NCBI GenBank assembly: GCA_026874595.1
Contig: CM049307.1
Location: 80,576,643 to 80,640,642, forward strand
DNA: 64,000 nt
Reading direction: 5' to 3'
Origin: Sipunculus nudus
Taxonomy: Eukaryota > Annelida > Sipuncula > Golfingiida > Sipunculidae
Shown here piece by piece: positions 12,846 to 24,203 of this stretch (positions are counted from its first letter, which is position 1; each line of letters begins with the position of its first letter). The notes beneath the pieces are model-generated. The model was not told the DNA's origin. It worked only from the letters and a program-made list of their open reading frames with translations, and did no database searches. Both the position numbers and the translations under genes were made by a program.

Positions 12846-15800
12846 TTCCAGGAACGCTGAGGACAACGTCTGTGAAGCTCCACATCGATCGGTTCTGGGT
12901 GTTCCAAGCGTCCCTACGGGCGCGAAAAATTTTTTTGTTTGCATGAGAGGATCCAAGTTTATTCGTTTGGCAATAACTGACATTTGCCGACTAACTGAGA
13001 AACCAGTTAATTGTGAAGACAATGAACTGACAACCCTTAGATTTTACGTTAACCAAATAATGAAACAAAATCTAATCATGTAATGATCCCAAAAAAATGG
13101 ACTATATTTATGTTTTTTCTCTTTCCTTAAGAAATTTTCCTTCCTACAGGAGGTCATAAAGTGTTCTCTAAGTGGCAAGTTTCCAAGTGATTCAAACGTG
13201 TGATGAATACTAGCCAGTTGTTCAGGTGACCACTTAATCTTGTGGCAAGACCGAAGAGGGGATTAGAATTTTTTTTGTCTACATGTGCGAAATTTAGTAC
13301 AATAAGTTTCCTGGGTTAGTTGATACCTCCGGAGTAGTGTTATTTTCAGCCTCTCGTAATCTAACGCTTCTTCGTGTTTGTTTTTTTTGTGTGTGTGTTC
13401 GTGTGCTCTTCTCTTTAAGCTCAGACGCTCTATCCTCACGAGCCCTATCACTTGCACGTTTCTTCTCCAGCAGTGTCAGTTTTCTATCTACAAAAACTTG
13501 AAGTGCTCCTATGAATAACCCACCCACTCTCAAAAAGTGCGAGATTTTCAATACCTCCATAAATGCCTTTATCTAGCCTTATCACTGATAAGATTATTTG
13601 TATTTTATTTACAAAGGAAAATAAAGATAAACCGACTATCTCCTCCTGTCCTCCTTCAAACAAAGACCTGCCCAGACACGTTAAAAATAGACAGAAGCAT
13701 TTACACAAAATTGTACACAGCTCATTTAAATTTCAACAACTATATTTACAATATATACAGTAAGTAAATATTTCGTTGGCTCAACGCTCATTCATATTTC
13801 TTCTGTGGTTCTTTCCCACAGCTCAAGTCTGAACCCCCACAGCGCATAATACGGTGGAGTGGACCAATCCAGTTCTATAATTAAATATCAAAAACAAATA
13901 TTTACTGGTTTAAAGGTTTATTAGTAATAATATAATTATTAGGTCTTATCTGAACTGCTACTAATTTAAAGGAGGCTCCTGAAACTTCAGATAATCTATT
14001 TATTTACAGGACCTTTACTCACAGGAATGAATTTGCTAGCTGTTGGAAGCAGCAATTTATCTGATATGACTAACAAAAAAAAAAACAAAACAAAACAAAA
14101 AAAAACAGATAGATGTAAAGAACGACTTTATAGTATCTCTAATCTGTAATATCTTTAAATGATAATAAAGGGAGAAAAAAAAGTGGTAAAGTATATTCTT
14201 GACACTGAAAGAATTATACAGGCTACGGCAAATTTCATTCAGTAGGAATAAAATTTAGGCTCACCATGCATGAAAGCAATATGACTGGGTGACTGTGCCT
14301 CCTTAAAAAGGTAGGTAAGACTGGGTTGTACCTCGACCGCCAGGGCTGTTTTGTTCTGGGCTTGTTGGTGGTAATTTCTTTGCACCAGCAGGTCATTTGG
14401 AGTGTCTGTCGCATCACGTCTCTCTGGCTCCACTTCAGACGGTTCGTCTTCTGCACTAACGTCTCCGGCTCCGACAGATTACAATATATATGAGTACGTG
14501 TGAGGCTGATATCAGCAACAATAAGTATTTATTTAGCACATATGTTCATGAGTTGGTCTTCAATAGTTTTGATCCACAGAGGGGGGGGGGCAATATCAAA
14601 ATGTCCAGTTATGAAGCTTGCATCTTCCTGCTTGGAGTCTTTTTGGAAACTGAATTTTCTTTTCATTAATGGGCGCTTACCGGCCAAAATTTACTGTAGC
14701 CTCTTTTAAAATATCGGCATCGTTACCTGGAGACCTCAGGACGCTTCAAAACCCCAAAAACATTGCATGATTCACTTGTGCCTTGAAATATGCACGCGTT
14801 GGTTCAGACTGGACAATATCAAACACCCCCAAAGGAACAATGTACTTTAATCCCCGATCACAGAGTACAACTCGTTTAAAGATTCCTAAGGTATAAACTT
14901 AGATGAACATACCACAGCATTTTTTAATGACTGATTTTGACAGATTGAAATTAATGTGAATTATTAAGATATCATGGTAATTCTGTGACATCCTCCTCAT
15001 ACAGTAGGCAGCCCCTCCTACAAGTCATGCCTTCATCTACCCTTATAAAAAAAGAGTATGTAAGATATTGCTGTATCTACTTCATCAACATTTTGTAAAA
15101 ACCCACAATGCTCAGAATCCGACTCACAAGAGGACGACTCTGCTGGTTAGGGTTGTGGGCGTCAATCTGTGCTACCCACAATGCAACGGGGCTCCTAAAT
15201 ACACACAGCGCCGTAGGTGTAAATGTATAGTGAAGAGGGCATGTAGTCCGTTAAAATATGATGGCCAATAATTGTTTCAAGGGCAAGTTACATAAATATG
15301 TTTTTTTTTGGTGGTGAGGAATTCCCGGAATAAGTAATATTTTTACGCATACGCATGTGACCTGTAAACAGAATTTGTCCTTGCAATGTAACATTTTTTT
15401 TTTATTTTTTAAGTTTGACAGATGAGACAAGTTGTCCCGCCCGTTACACACTGAATAACTATACATGGCAAACGACAGAAAAATTCGATAGTCGGCACTA
15501 CTCAACTATCTTAAACTGGTCCTAGGGTAGTTTTTTTCCCTGTAGAATCTATTCCTGCTTGGAACATTTTTGCAACTCTCCTTTTTATGTGATAATTTTC
15601 AGATTTAAATCAATGAGCAGAGAATAATGTATTATACATGAATATATTGAAATTTTGGCTGAATGCTTGCTTATAGAAAACATTTCAATTTGTGGTAATG
15701 GCGATTATCGGATTGTTCTGGTGTTTGCCCTGTCTGGAATGGAAGAGGTGTGTTTTAAGTAAAACCGACTTCTGGTGGAAGGCTGGTAGAAACCTTTAAA

Positions 15801-16675
15801 ACCATATCTTAGGGTTCAACCCCTGATTTCCGAAATTATAAATGAAAAGGGTTTTTGAAAGGTTTTCCGTTTCTCTGATCTTCCAGTGGGACAAGAAGGA
15901 CGAGTTCGGTCGTGAGAAGCTGCCCGTGATGCTAGGTAACCTGGAGAATATACTTAAGGAGAACGGTGGCGGTGATGGGTACTTTGTCGGGGATGAAGTA
16001 AGCAGTCTTTTTAAAACAGATACAATTGTTGATGTATATACGCTCCTCATGCAGCGGTTATACACTGCAGTCGTCCTAGGGCTCTTTTAGTTTTAACCGC
16101 TGCCTGTATGACAAGGTTCTCTGGGTCAGAACAACAGGGTGTGCACAATGCTAAGAACTGTAATTAGACCAATGAGAGGGTGGTATCGAATTGCGCATTC
16201 AGCTCCAAATTTTAAACATGCGAGACCCGCTCCTGTTGGTCTGATAACACCGTTTCTGGAACAGAGCCAAGAATCAGACCTACAAGAGTTTTTAAATCAG
16301 GAGTAAAATTAGAGTCTGCAGTATATAACCGTTGCGTCAGGAGCGACGTTGATTAAAACCAGAGACACATATTTAGCTATGCCTTTGAATCTACATCAAA
16401 TGACGCTTGAGTTGTATTGCAGTTAAAAAAAATGGAACACATTATGAATAGTCGTTTCTTTGTATCGGTGGGTTAATGTCGTATCGCATTTATTGTACAA
16501 TTATGTTAGGTTTATCCTATATTTACACTTAGTGTGAGGTAAGAAGTCTTTGTGATGATTTGCATTAGCCAGGACCTAAACTGTGGTCGTCTTTCCAGGG
16601 GTGGACGTGAATGTGGAGTGGTCGTGTAGATATAGTGATTATCTGTGTATTTATATAGTGTGGTTCAGTATGTGC

Positions 16676-16722
<47 letters not shown>

Positions 16723-17091
16723 GAGTATGTAGGATTAAATGGTAATTCTTTCTTGAATTACTTATAAGAACCAATTTATTTTCAGAGCGTACTTATATGT
16801 ATATATTATAATATACATTAAATATTTATTATTATTTATTAAATCAATAAATTAAACAAATCATTTTCCTTTATCTCCACACAGTTAACCTGGGCCGATC
16901 TTACGGTGCATCATTTAGTCACATGGCTTCAAGGCTGGGAGGTGACGATAGACTCGGAGAAGACGCCCAAACTGAAAGCCTTCCTCCGCAGGGTAGAAAC
17001 CAATCCCAGAATTGTCGAGTGGAGGGAGAAAACGCGGATCAGCCGACACCCATTGGATATATACAGGGGAAAAGAACAACTAAACATGTAG
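8669..17091 (+). CDS. Sigma-class glutathione S-transferase (HPGDS-like), complete five-exon gene
   Basis: Joined exons are 8669-8801, 11375-11467, 12335-12453, 15887-15997 and 16885-17091. All junctions keep frame (663 nt; 220 residues plus stop), close to the 200-210 residues usual for sigma GSTs, with a slightly long C-terminal tail. The N-terminal thioredoxin-like domain (about 1-76) has the catalytic tyrosine at position 8 (KLIYLDLNARAEVTR), the cis-proline segment APFGQFPVLEVDG and the GSH-binding Q63-S64. The all-helical C-terminal domain follows, with the GDGYFVGDELTWADL motif at the exon 4/5 join. The family conjugates glutathione to electrophiles in the cytosol; some members isomerise prostaglandin H2 to D2, and the substrate here cannot be told from sequence. 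The ATG has a good context (CCACCATGG). A paralogous last exon lies 3.3 kb upstream in the same orientation, indicating a tandem GST cluster. Confidence 0.92.
8855..9320. repeat. GAGTCC-rich simple/inverted repeat in GST intron 1
   Basis: GAGTCC and its close variants recur many times in 8855-9010. A second cluster at 9185-9320 mixes GAGTCC with its complement GGACTC (for example GTGGACTCGAGTTCGGACTC). The two clusters can pair with each other. The minus-strand reading frame at 8854-9042, rich in Asp and Ser, is an artefact of this repeat. Confidence 0.75.
9378..10050 (+). mobile_element. LTR-like repeat, copy 2 (possible solo LTR)
   Basis: Same family as 1-640, in the opposite orientation. 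It begins near TGTCACC and may end near GTGTTACA, giving TG...CA type termini, but no convincing target-site duplication was found and both ends are estimates. It has a TATA box (GTATATAAAGGG, about 9629-9640), GCGGACGCAGAAGCGTGTG downstream, and AATAAA-like sequence near 9970. No retroelement coding region is attached. It sits in GST intron 1. Confidence 0.55.
10083..10160. repeat. (AT)n microsatellite
   Basis: About 78 bp of alternating AT with one GT interruption near its start, directly after the LTR-like element. Confidence 0.9.
10504..10843 (-). pseudogene. GIY-YIG endonuclease remnant of a Penelope-like element
   Basis: The minus-strand frame contains TYIGLAGTDFKPRNRYHKKS, which carries the YIG half of the GIY-YIG motif and the following R and H. 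SELTKFIW and a CNICLEK cysteine cluster come next, then RSELISKCRH near the C-terminus. This order matches the C-terminal endonuclease of Penelope-like reverse transcriptases, which nicks target DNA for integration. One in-frame TGA interrupts it just before the RCNICLEK motif, and the N-terminal reverse transcriptase is absent, so it is inactive. The final stop lies at the start of the terminal repeat. Confidence 0.72.
11039..11092 (+). ncRNA. Hammerhead-ribozyme-like motif in the Penelope-like terminal repeat
   Basis: In order: stem I 5' strand CAGTTCACAT (11039-11048); core CTGACGA (11049-11055); a weak stem II region (11056-11067); GAAA (11068-11071, its last A opening stem III); palindromic stem III AACACGTGTT (11071-11080); cleavage-site A at 11081; stem I 3' strand ATGTG-T-AACTG (11082-11092), complementary to the 5' strand with one bulged T. 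All conserved core positions of a type-I-like hammerhead are present. Stem II pairs poorly, so this copy may be inactive. A short palindromic stem III is typical of the hammerheads described in Penelope-like terminal repeats. The other terminal repeat holds a more decayed version (minus strand, about 10410-10460). Confidence 0.6.
11375..11467 (+). CDS. GST coding exon 2
   Basis: The acceptor is TTATTTTTAG and the donor TTTG|GTAAGT. It completes Ser45 and encodes APFGQFPVLEVDG and CQSHSINRYLANQ, the glutathione-binding half of the thioredoxin-like domain. Phases 1 and 1 match the flanking exons. Confidence 0.92.
11513..11590 (+). repeat. Short hairpin-forming dispersed repeat, copy 1
   Basis: CCTCATGCGGCGGTTTAACA is followed by GTTTTAACCGCTGC, so GCGGTTTAA pairs with TTAACCGC. 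It matches 16045-16120. It lies 46 bp downstream of the exon 2 donor of the GST gene and looks like a MITE remnant. Confidence 0.6.
11662..11701. repeat. (AT)n microsatellite
   Basis: About 40 bp of alternating AT in GST intron 2. Confidence 0.9.
11702..12334. other. GST intron 2 remainder
   Basis: No exon apart from the GST exon that follows. A block near 11884-12020 (ACTGAATCCGGGTCATGTG and on) resembles 60325-60430 (ACTGAATCTGGATCATATG), suggesting a dispersed repeat family. Confidence 0.4.
12335..12453 (+). CDS. GST coding exon 3
   Basis: The acceptor is a strong pyrimidine tract, CTTCTCGCCAG. It encodes GYAGKTPLDKLRADMIVDW onward to GESGYEPK. The donor AAG|GTTTTG is weak, but it is the point that restores phase 0 with exon 4. 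The reading frame runs on a few codons past it. Confidence 0.82.
12744..12842. repeat. Compound (CA)n/(AT)n microsatellite
   Basis: CACACA-rich sequence runs into about 68 bp of alternating AT in GST intron 3. Long YIYIYI reading frames across it on both strands are artefacts. Confidence 0.9.
13263..13460 (-). pseudogene. Gypsy-type gag-like fragment
   Basis: The minus-strand frame contains LDYERLKITLLRRYQLTQE followed by TKFRT. A 'D-Y-x-x-L-K-x-x-L-L-x-R-(Y/F)-x-L-T' segment is characteristic of the gag region of Ty3/gypsy-like retroelements in animals. Only this short piece is recognisable. A second frame (13294-13560) contributes the basic, Arg/Lys/Glu-rich stretch upstream, implying a frameshift. 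No protease, reverse transcriptase or LTR lies next to it. It is in GST intron 3. Confidence 0.45.
13461..15886. other. GST intron 3 remainder, non-coding
   Basis: No exon supported. Minus-strand frames at 14235-14456 have no domain I recognise; being near the gag-like fragment they may be retroelement debris. There is an A-rich tract near 14066-14105 and a G10 run near 14581-14590. Confidence 0.35.
15887..15997 (+). CDS. GST coding exon 4
   Basis: Acceptor GATCTTCCAG, donor GAA|GTAAGC, 37 codons in phase 0. It encodes WDKKDEFGREKLPVMLGNLE and then NGGGDGYFVGDE, a hallmark segment of sigma GSTs. Confidence 0.92.
16045..16120 (+). repeat. Short hairpin-forming dispersed repeat, copy 2
   Basis: CCTCATGCAGCGGTTATACA is followed by TAGTTTTAACCGCTGCCTG; GCAGCGGTTA pairs with TAACCGCTGC. 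It matches 11513-11590 and lies 48 bp downstream of the exon 4 donor of the same GST gene. Confidence 0.6.
16682..16717. repeat. (GA)n microsatellite
   Basis: About 36 bp of alternating GA in GST intron 4. Confidence 0.9.
16885..17091 (+). CDS. GST coding exon 5 with stop
   Basis: Acceptor CTCCACACAG. It encodes LTWADLTVHHLVTWLQGWEV through EKTPKLKAFLRRVETNPRIV to a TAG at 17089-17091. It is the direct counterpart of exon 5159-5377. The last 12 or so residues (IYRGKEQLNM end) extend past the usual GST C-terminus. Confidence 0.92.
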   Translation, partial: LTWADLTVHHLVTWLQGWEVTIDSEKTPKLKAFLRRVETNPRIVEWREKTRISRHPLDIYRGKEQLNM

Positions 17092-20000
17092 TGAAAGACG
17101 CCTGATATAGGGAATGTTAATTTAAAATACAGTACCTTAAAATTAATAGAGAGATAACCAGATGGCCGTGCGCATTGCTGTCTGGCTTGCAACTGTCTTA
17201 TTGGTAGGGGTCTGCTATGTTATAGATAATAAGTATGGTGATTTGCAATTGCGGATAGCGATAACATTTTCGTATCGATAGTTTTCGATATTTGTCAATC
17301 ATGATTGCAATTGAATTACTACAGTGAAAATAAGGTTTCGGTTTTCAGTTTTAGACTCACCTGCACCAGGGTTGAGTTCAATTGCAAATGCATTTGAAAA
17401 TGTCGCATTTGCATTTGCATTTAAATACAGAGCTACCAGTAGCTTTGCATATGTTTTTAAATGCACTGTATGAAACATTTAATTTTAAGATGCAAATGCG
17501 ATTCATAAAATGCTCTCTTGTATGAGTAAAACAAGGCTTTGCTTTTCAACTGGGATTTGAGCAGTTCTGTGCTGACTACAAATAAAATGAACAGTTTGTA
17601 TAGGTCATGGTATATACAAAGCTAGGAATCTTACAGTGCACATAATCAGTGTAACGGGTACCTTTGAACAAGATTATTGTTATTTACAGTAACTCTCGCA
17701 TTTGCTTATCAATGCCATCTAGTATTAAAACTTTTTTCTGAACGATTCAGAAGTTTAAGATATCTATATTTTCGATTAAACGTTAACTGTAATTATATTT
17801 CAAATCAGCGTACTGAAGCGTTATGTATTCCTGCTTTCGATTCCCTCAAAATTATAAGAATATACAAAGGAATGAGCCAGTTTTAATGCCTTACTCAAAC
17901 ATTCTGTGTTTCACTAAATTTCACAAGATGGCGCTGATAAGCAAATGCAGGAGTTACCGTAAATTACAATACTTCTGTTCAAAGGTACCCCGTTGATAAG
18001 TGGATCATTCCTGTTGGTGTAATGTAGTCATGCTTAATTTTCAGCTACTTCAAAACTGTTTTAACTTGATAAAAGAAGACTGGAGATGCATAAGTATACC
18101 AAATGTAATTTGCACCTGATGTAAATAGTTACCGGTGCTGTTTTGTGAATTCAGACATCCCTGTAGGCATAATATATTGGTGCATTTAAAAAAATCCATC
18201 AAATATCTTGATACAATACACAATTGACCAGGAATAGGGTTATAGTAAGATATGTAATAGTAATAATAATAATAGAAAATAACAGGTTTTCAAAGATATT
18301 GTAACAGCAATAGACGAGAAATTTTAAACGGTAATAGTATAGTAAAAGGATCCCGAGTCACAGAAAAGTATTAATTACTCTAACTATTACAACCCATGAC
18401 TAAAACAGGTAAGGGATGGAGTGATTTTTTTTATTATTTTCAAAGCTGAAACGCAGGAAAGGGCTAAAGATGTAGTGTGATTAGTTCATGCTAGATGCTG
18501 TCATGGTCCAGGAGGCACTGCATGGGCATGAGGTATGGGTTTGAGGTGATAACCAATTACACTAACCCTGGGCTGGTTTTGTAGATTCATTAACGAGGCT
18601 TGTTCAGTTTACATTGCAGCAGTGTCTGGTCAGAGGACAAGTTATTGGCTAAACAGTACTGCTGCAGTATTTGCGATGTTTGAGTACCTCAGGGCTGGGT
18701 AGTCTGATGGCCATAATCACTGATGAGTTAATTAATGGTGCCACAGACAGTGAATAAATCTCTGTTTGAACTCATACCAGTATTGCAGTTTGGCTTGAAC
18801 AAACCTGTGTGTTTGAAAATGGAAAGTTTATCAGGTGTTATAAACACCTACTCAAAATAAATTAAAATTACCTTATCTAAGAAGAATACAGATGTATTGG
18901 TGGTGGCTACGAATATACACGACTTCTGTGATTTGAACTTGAACTTTATTTAACAAGGCATAATACAAATTGAAACATGCTTCAAAATAGTGGTGGGAGT
19001 CGGTTCCTTTTTCATAATCGATCATTGGATTGGGCAAACCGATCGATGATCGATTATTAATCGGTTCAGACAAAAATAAAGAAATATGCAATTATCTGTG
19101 AAACTGTACTCTCTTTACCCAGCCCGTATGTCTTAGTAATTCTACCTTAGGAAAAGAAGTCTTTGCCTTTTTTATATTTTCCTATTATTATTATGATATG
19201 CTATTTAAAGTTGCATTTTAATTAATTATAAAAATCAAGAATTAAACCACAGTCCAGGAAATCTATACTTGCTGGCCCTCTTCACCACCAGCAAGGACTT
19301 TCATTTTATAAAAATTATGACGACTGCCGACATGCATAATGGTTTTACAGGCCCGCCAGGAAAATTACAGGCCTGAATAATTATTGGTAAAAAAAGTAAT
19401 TGAAAGCTAAATATATAATTACTCATGCGACAGCGGCACCTGGATTCAGTTGAACAGATTATTTCTAAGAACCTCGCAAAATTGGCATAGACCTGGAGAA
19501 TTATGGAGCATTTTAACGCCATATCGCCCATATTTTGCAATGAACATCTCGTTAGAATACTCTCCGCTAATTCTGCAGCCACCTGCCAGTTCACGGAGGT
19601 TTAATAAGTCCTCCGTTCTCTCATCTACCGTATCATACTCAGTTAGATACGGAGGTTATTTGGAACACAGACTCATTAAATGAATCGCGGGATGTTGTAA
19701 AAAATGGAAGGATAATTTATGCCTATCACCTAAAGGCATTCTGGGGAAAAAAAACAATCATGAGTATGATATAATCGATAGTTGCCTTTGGTAATCGAGC
19801 GCTTGAAAGTGGCAGCAAACCGACTGACTTTCGAAAAAACTCGATGCACACTTATTTCATGTAAATCGATAGGATGAAAAGTACCACGATTTGTATTGCA
19901 ATATACTACCACATAGAGCAATACATTGCCATACTAAATTTGTAGGTGATAACCAGGCATACTTATTGGTGACATCATTGACGGGCTGACGATATGACCA

Positions 20001-20995
20001 TACGTTTTGTAAGAAGCAGCAAAAGGCAGAAATAATACAAATTATTTTGGAAAATACGGGCGGCGTATCAAGGTGTCTGAAGAAGTGCAGGTTGGAGGCG
20101 GTTGACCCTTAGGATACTTGCAATTTGCAAGTTTGACAATCAAGATTTATACTGGCAAATACGTACAAGGGTGCCCGCATGAAAACTAGGTTGCTAGGGA
20201 GGGTTAAACGCACAACAAATATGAAAATTAAAAACGTTTTCGGACGGTTCAGATTCAGCCCATCGAAAGCTCGAGGAGGTCAAGGCAACAATAATAAATC
20301 TGACATAATAATTTCCAAATATTTAACACAATCCTGAAAAAAATGTGGTCTATCAAAAATAACAGGCAGTATAAGATGAGAGTGTGTTCAGGCAAATAAC
20401 TTTTTCGACTTTCATGATTAGGAAATAATTGTTCTACTTAAATGCAGTTAAATAGAAAAATCAGTTCTTGTCTCATAGGTATTTTTATATTCTTCCATGG
20501 TAACACAAACCCTAACAAACCAAGAAATATACATATGTATTACTTCTGCAAGGGTAAGCACCATTCACACCTGCTGTGTACCTGTGTCTCCCAACTGCCG
20601 CTGTCCATGAATGCCTGTATATGTATCTTTCACAGGTATTTCTTAATCCAATCTAAGCATTGGTCGTTCTTTGGATATATGCACCTCTCGATGTCTAACA
20701 TATATATCGAGGAATAAATATCAACGAAAGCAAAACAATTGCAAGTCAGGGGCGTATGCAGGATTTACCGATGGGGGTGCCATGCCAATCATTGTCAAGC
20801 GATGTGAACTGTAGCTAGATGGCTAGTTACAAACAAGGCTCGAAAGTTGGTTACAGAGATAATGACTGCTTGGCCAATCCCGATTGTTTTGAACAATATT
20901 AACGAATATAGAACGTTACAATGAGGCCCCAAGACTTAAAACTACTGCCAGAAGAATGTTGTGGTCTTAATTGTGATCTGTGATGGCGGTTTTCT
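17092..20995. other. Non-coding stretch downstream of the GST gene
   Basis: No supported exon. 17380-17500 holds repeated ATTTGCAT/GCATTTGCAT motifs. 18985-19075 contains GTGGTGGGAGTCGGTTCC with several overlapping ATCGAT blocks (CCGATCGATGATCGATTA) that look like the end of a transposon, but no partner end was found. Confidence 0.35.
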
Positions 20996-21440
20996 ATATC
21001 CTGAGAAGAAAACATGGCCAAGCCACTCTCCAGTTTTCCTATATTTTTATTGTTATGAAATCATCGATACAGCCACGTGAGATATAATGCGCGGCTCTCC
21101 TGTTTTCCTATATTCTAATTATTATGAAAACATTGATACAGCCACGTGAGATATACTGCGCGACTGTCCAGTTTTCCTGTATTCGTACTGGTATTAAAAC
21201 ATTGATAAAGCTAAGTGAGATATAATGCGCGACTCCCCAGTTTTTCTATTTTCCTATTGTTACTAAAAAACAATTTAACAGCTACGACAGATATTGTGCG
21301 TGACTCTCCAGTTTTTCTACTTTGCTATTGTAATGAAATCAAGGTTACAGCTACGTGAGATATAATGCGCGACTCTCCAGTTTTCCTATAGTCTTATTGT
21401 TATGAAAACAAAGCTGCAGCTATGTGAGATATGTTACATA
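20996..21440. repeat. 69-bp tandem repeat array, about six units
   Basis: Units start near 21036, 21104, 21173, 21241, 21312 and 21380, preceded by a partial unit. Each has TTTTCCTAT, TATTGTTATGAAAACA, CAGC(C/T)ACGTGAGATATAATG and GCGCGACTCTCCAG, with about 10-20% divergence. The second half of the array (from 21209) recurs at 32690, so the left edge of the large duplication falls inside this array. Confidence 0.85.
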
Positions 21441-24203
21441 ACCCTTATGTCTTGATAATCCTTTACTTATCATCATCTAGTGGAGTTCTTAAATCATGAT
21501 GCATCAATAATGGCCTTGGTTATCAGTATGGATATTTTAAACCGCATCTATACAACTTAAAGTAATTAATTAAAGTAGATACTTCTCGGATCCGTTGCAA
21601 GGCCACAAAGGTATGCTAGGAGCATATTTAAGAAGATGCCAAGCATAACGCAGCTGAAACACAGCTCTGCTTCATCTCACTATTTTTACCTTTACACTGA
21701 TCAGTTGTCTTTTATAGTATGGCTCTTAATACGAAGCAATGCCTGGAAAAAACAGTTTAAGGTTATCATAGCTGTAATATTTATAAGCTTGTTTTTAATA
21801 AAATGGGGTATGACAGTATATTTCCATGGGTAATCTTTTTTAGAAGTGGGGTGCTGTGAAATATTTAACTTCTGAATTGGCGCCCGCCTTATTTTGAAAT
21901 ATATATATAACAGGGATAATGAGAATTTATGATAAACTAGAAATCTTCATTCTAAAGAATGCAAGCAGGAGAGTGGGAATGGTAGCTTGGTGACATGTAT
22001 ATAAATAACAAAATCACAGCACTGGGGCATGTTGTCTCCTTTCTCCAAGCAGAGATGAAATGGGAGAGAACAAATCAATAAACTGTCATCACTGAGTGGA
22101 GGTGTGAGACTTGGATCTGGTCAGACAGTCTCGCTTTAGATCTTTACAATGGAAGATAAAAAGACGTAGATTTTAATTAGTTATGGATGCTCATGCTGAG
22201 TAAGGGTGCTTATTTGTACAAACCATTCATGTTACAAACAAATCAACACTCGTAACCACATACTGAGGGTGTGAAGCATGGAAAACTCTTCACATCTTTG
22301 ATGTCTATTGCCATGAAATTAAATAAAGTTTTCTCTGTCTAGCGCGTACATTTGCTAAATGACAGGCTCCTACAGTCTGAAAATCTACAAAACGGCATAA
22401 CATAAATGTCATTTAGCATTTTATAAAGATTAATGTAATATACAATTAAGTAAACGAGGGAAATGTTTGCTGTTAAGATATTCTGTGAAGTGACAAATTA
22501 TATTTATGGTTCGAAATTTTCAACAAGCATTAAGATATCAGATACAAGACAAAGGCTTTGACTGGCCCCTTGCTGTGTTATAGTCCATATCATTATCTAT
22601 CTTCACGTTTTTTGGGGAAAATATCTATTACAAATAAAATGTTAAAATTATTCATGATTCAAGGGTTGTAGGATCCATTCTGCTGCAGGCCTGAGTGAAA
22701 AATAATGTCAAACAACTGATTTTATACTTGTAAGACATAAATGGTCTAAAATGTGACAAAAAAAGATTGCACTGTTAAATGTGTTATATTTACCAATTAA
22801 GAACTGAGAAACAAACCTGCTGTTTGAGATAATGATGTAATTTTCCCTACAAAGCCCTCTCTTGACCATATTTATAGAAATTCTTCCATGTAGTAAGGTT
22901 GTGTCCAGCTCTGCATTAGTTTAAGTAATCACCCATGTTTGATCAACGTAAATAATGCAATAGACCCCTAAAGTAAATACTTGTTTTTACTTCTTATAAC
23001 ATATAACTTAACACAAAGTTGGCAGAACAATGTATGTAACTTGAGGCTGAATTGATTTTTTTTAATATTCTGAAATCTGCTATTACACAAAAGGAAACAA
23101 TTATAGACACACGGCTGGGATCGACTTTAGGTAGGGTATAATTTTTCTTTTATTATTTGAGTTTAAAGCAGCAAGGTATTTAGTTATATAACTTGTTCAA
23201 ATGCTAAAGTAATTAAATGATCAAATGTATTATTACAAATCACCTATAAAATGAAATTCTTTAGTTATAATGGATTTCTTAAGTAACAAATACAATATGT
23301 AAATAGCATATACATGCATAGGGAATCAGAAACTGCAGAAAAATATGGAATCATGCAGTGTGTTCCTATGACCTTTATTAGGTGAGATCTCGAGTATATG
23401 GATGCCCACTTGACCGTTACAGATGAAGGCCTAATTCAGTGTCAGTGATCCCTGCACTCACATGAAGAGTGCTGACATTTTCGCTGGGCCGAGCACTCCC
23501 CGGACACCTGTGTGTAGTACTGATATTTTGGACCCGCTCGCCATATTCACAGGGCAGGTGTAAAAAGATTCACCCGATGAACCGTCATATAAGCATTACC
23601 ATAAACATTCCAAATCAAGACCATAGATTTCAGTATTACCGTAAAGAATGTAATTATGAGGTTAATAAAAAGGTCACTCCTTGTCAGCCCAGTCCTTCTT
23701 TAAGATCTTTTATACATATTGCATCACATATATCAATCCCGATCAAACCTTCCAGTGTTCTTCACAGTGTCAGGGTGCACCAAAACAGTGCATAGGTGAG
23801 CTCTAAAATAAAGCTGGTCCCTAATACCAGTGAATAGCCCTGGCTTTGATAGTGACACAGACATTGCCCTACTCACAATGGTATAGAACACCTTGAATTA
23901 AATAAAAACCACTATTGATTCAGATTACGTCAAATATTTTATCAGAATCAGTTCAAATTAACCAGCAAACCAAATGCAAGAAAAACATAAAACCTGACCG
24001 CCTGGCGGAGGTATTATTATGGGGAACATAAGGATCATTCCTTGTTCAGAAATTTGTGATTCAATCATCATAATTGATTTTAAATGTAATATGAAAGTGG
24101 TCACAGGCAAAAAAAAAAAACGACACAGCAACACAGGGAAGGAATGTCTCCATTCAACAAATCCATATAAGGGTTATTTGACTATAACTATAACTCTGGA
24201 ACC
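21441..24203. other. Copy A non-coding segment
   Basis: No exon recognised. Open frames at 21636-21833 and 23469-23795 are also open in copy B, but with only a few percent divergence that is expected by chance. Neither shows a known domain or clear splice signals. Confidence 0.4.

Noticed and set aside
12617-13083. Long reading frames with YIYIYI runs on both strands (also near 9754-10191, 11606-11899, 45211-45489, 49102-49284)
   Set aside because: They are translations of (AT)n microsatellites; no domain or splice support.
14235-14456. Two overlapping minus-strand frames
   Set aside because: No recognised domain; possibly retroelement debris, but nothing supports a gene.
21636-21833. 65-residue frame also open at 33112-33309
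   Set aside because: Same argument; AT-rich, no recognised motif.
23469-23795. 108-residue plus-strand frame conserved in copy B (34951-35277)
   Set aside because: The duplication is recent, so most frames stay open in both copies; no domain, no splice signals, composition like the flanks.
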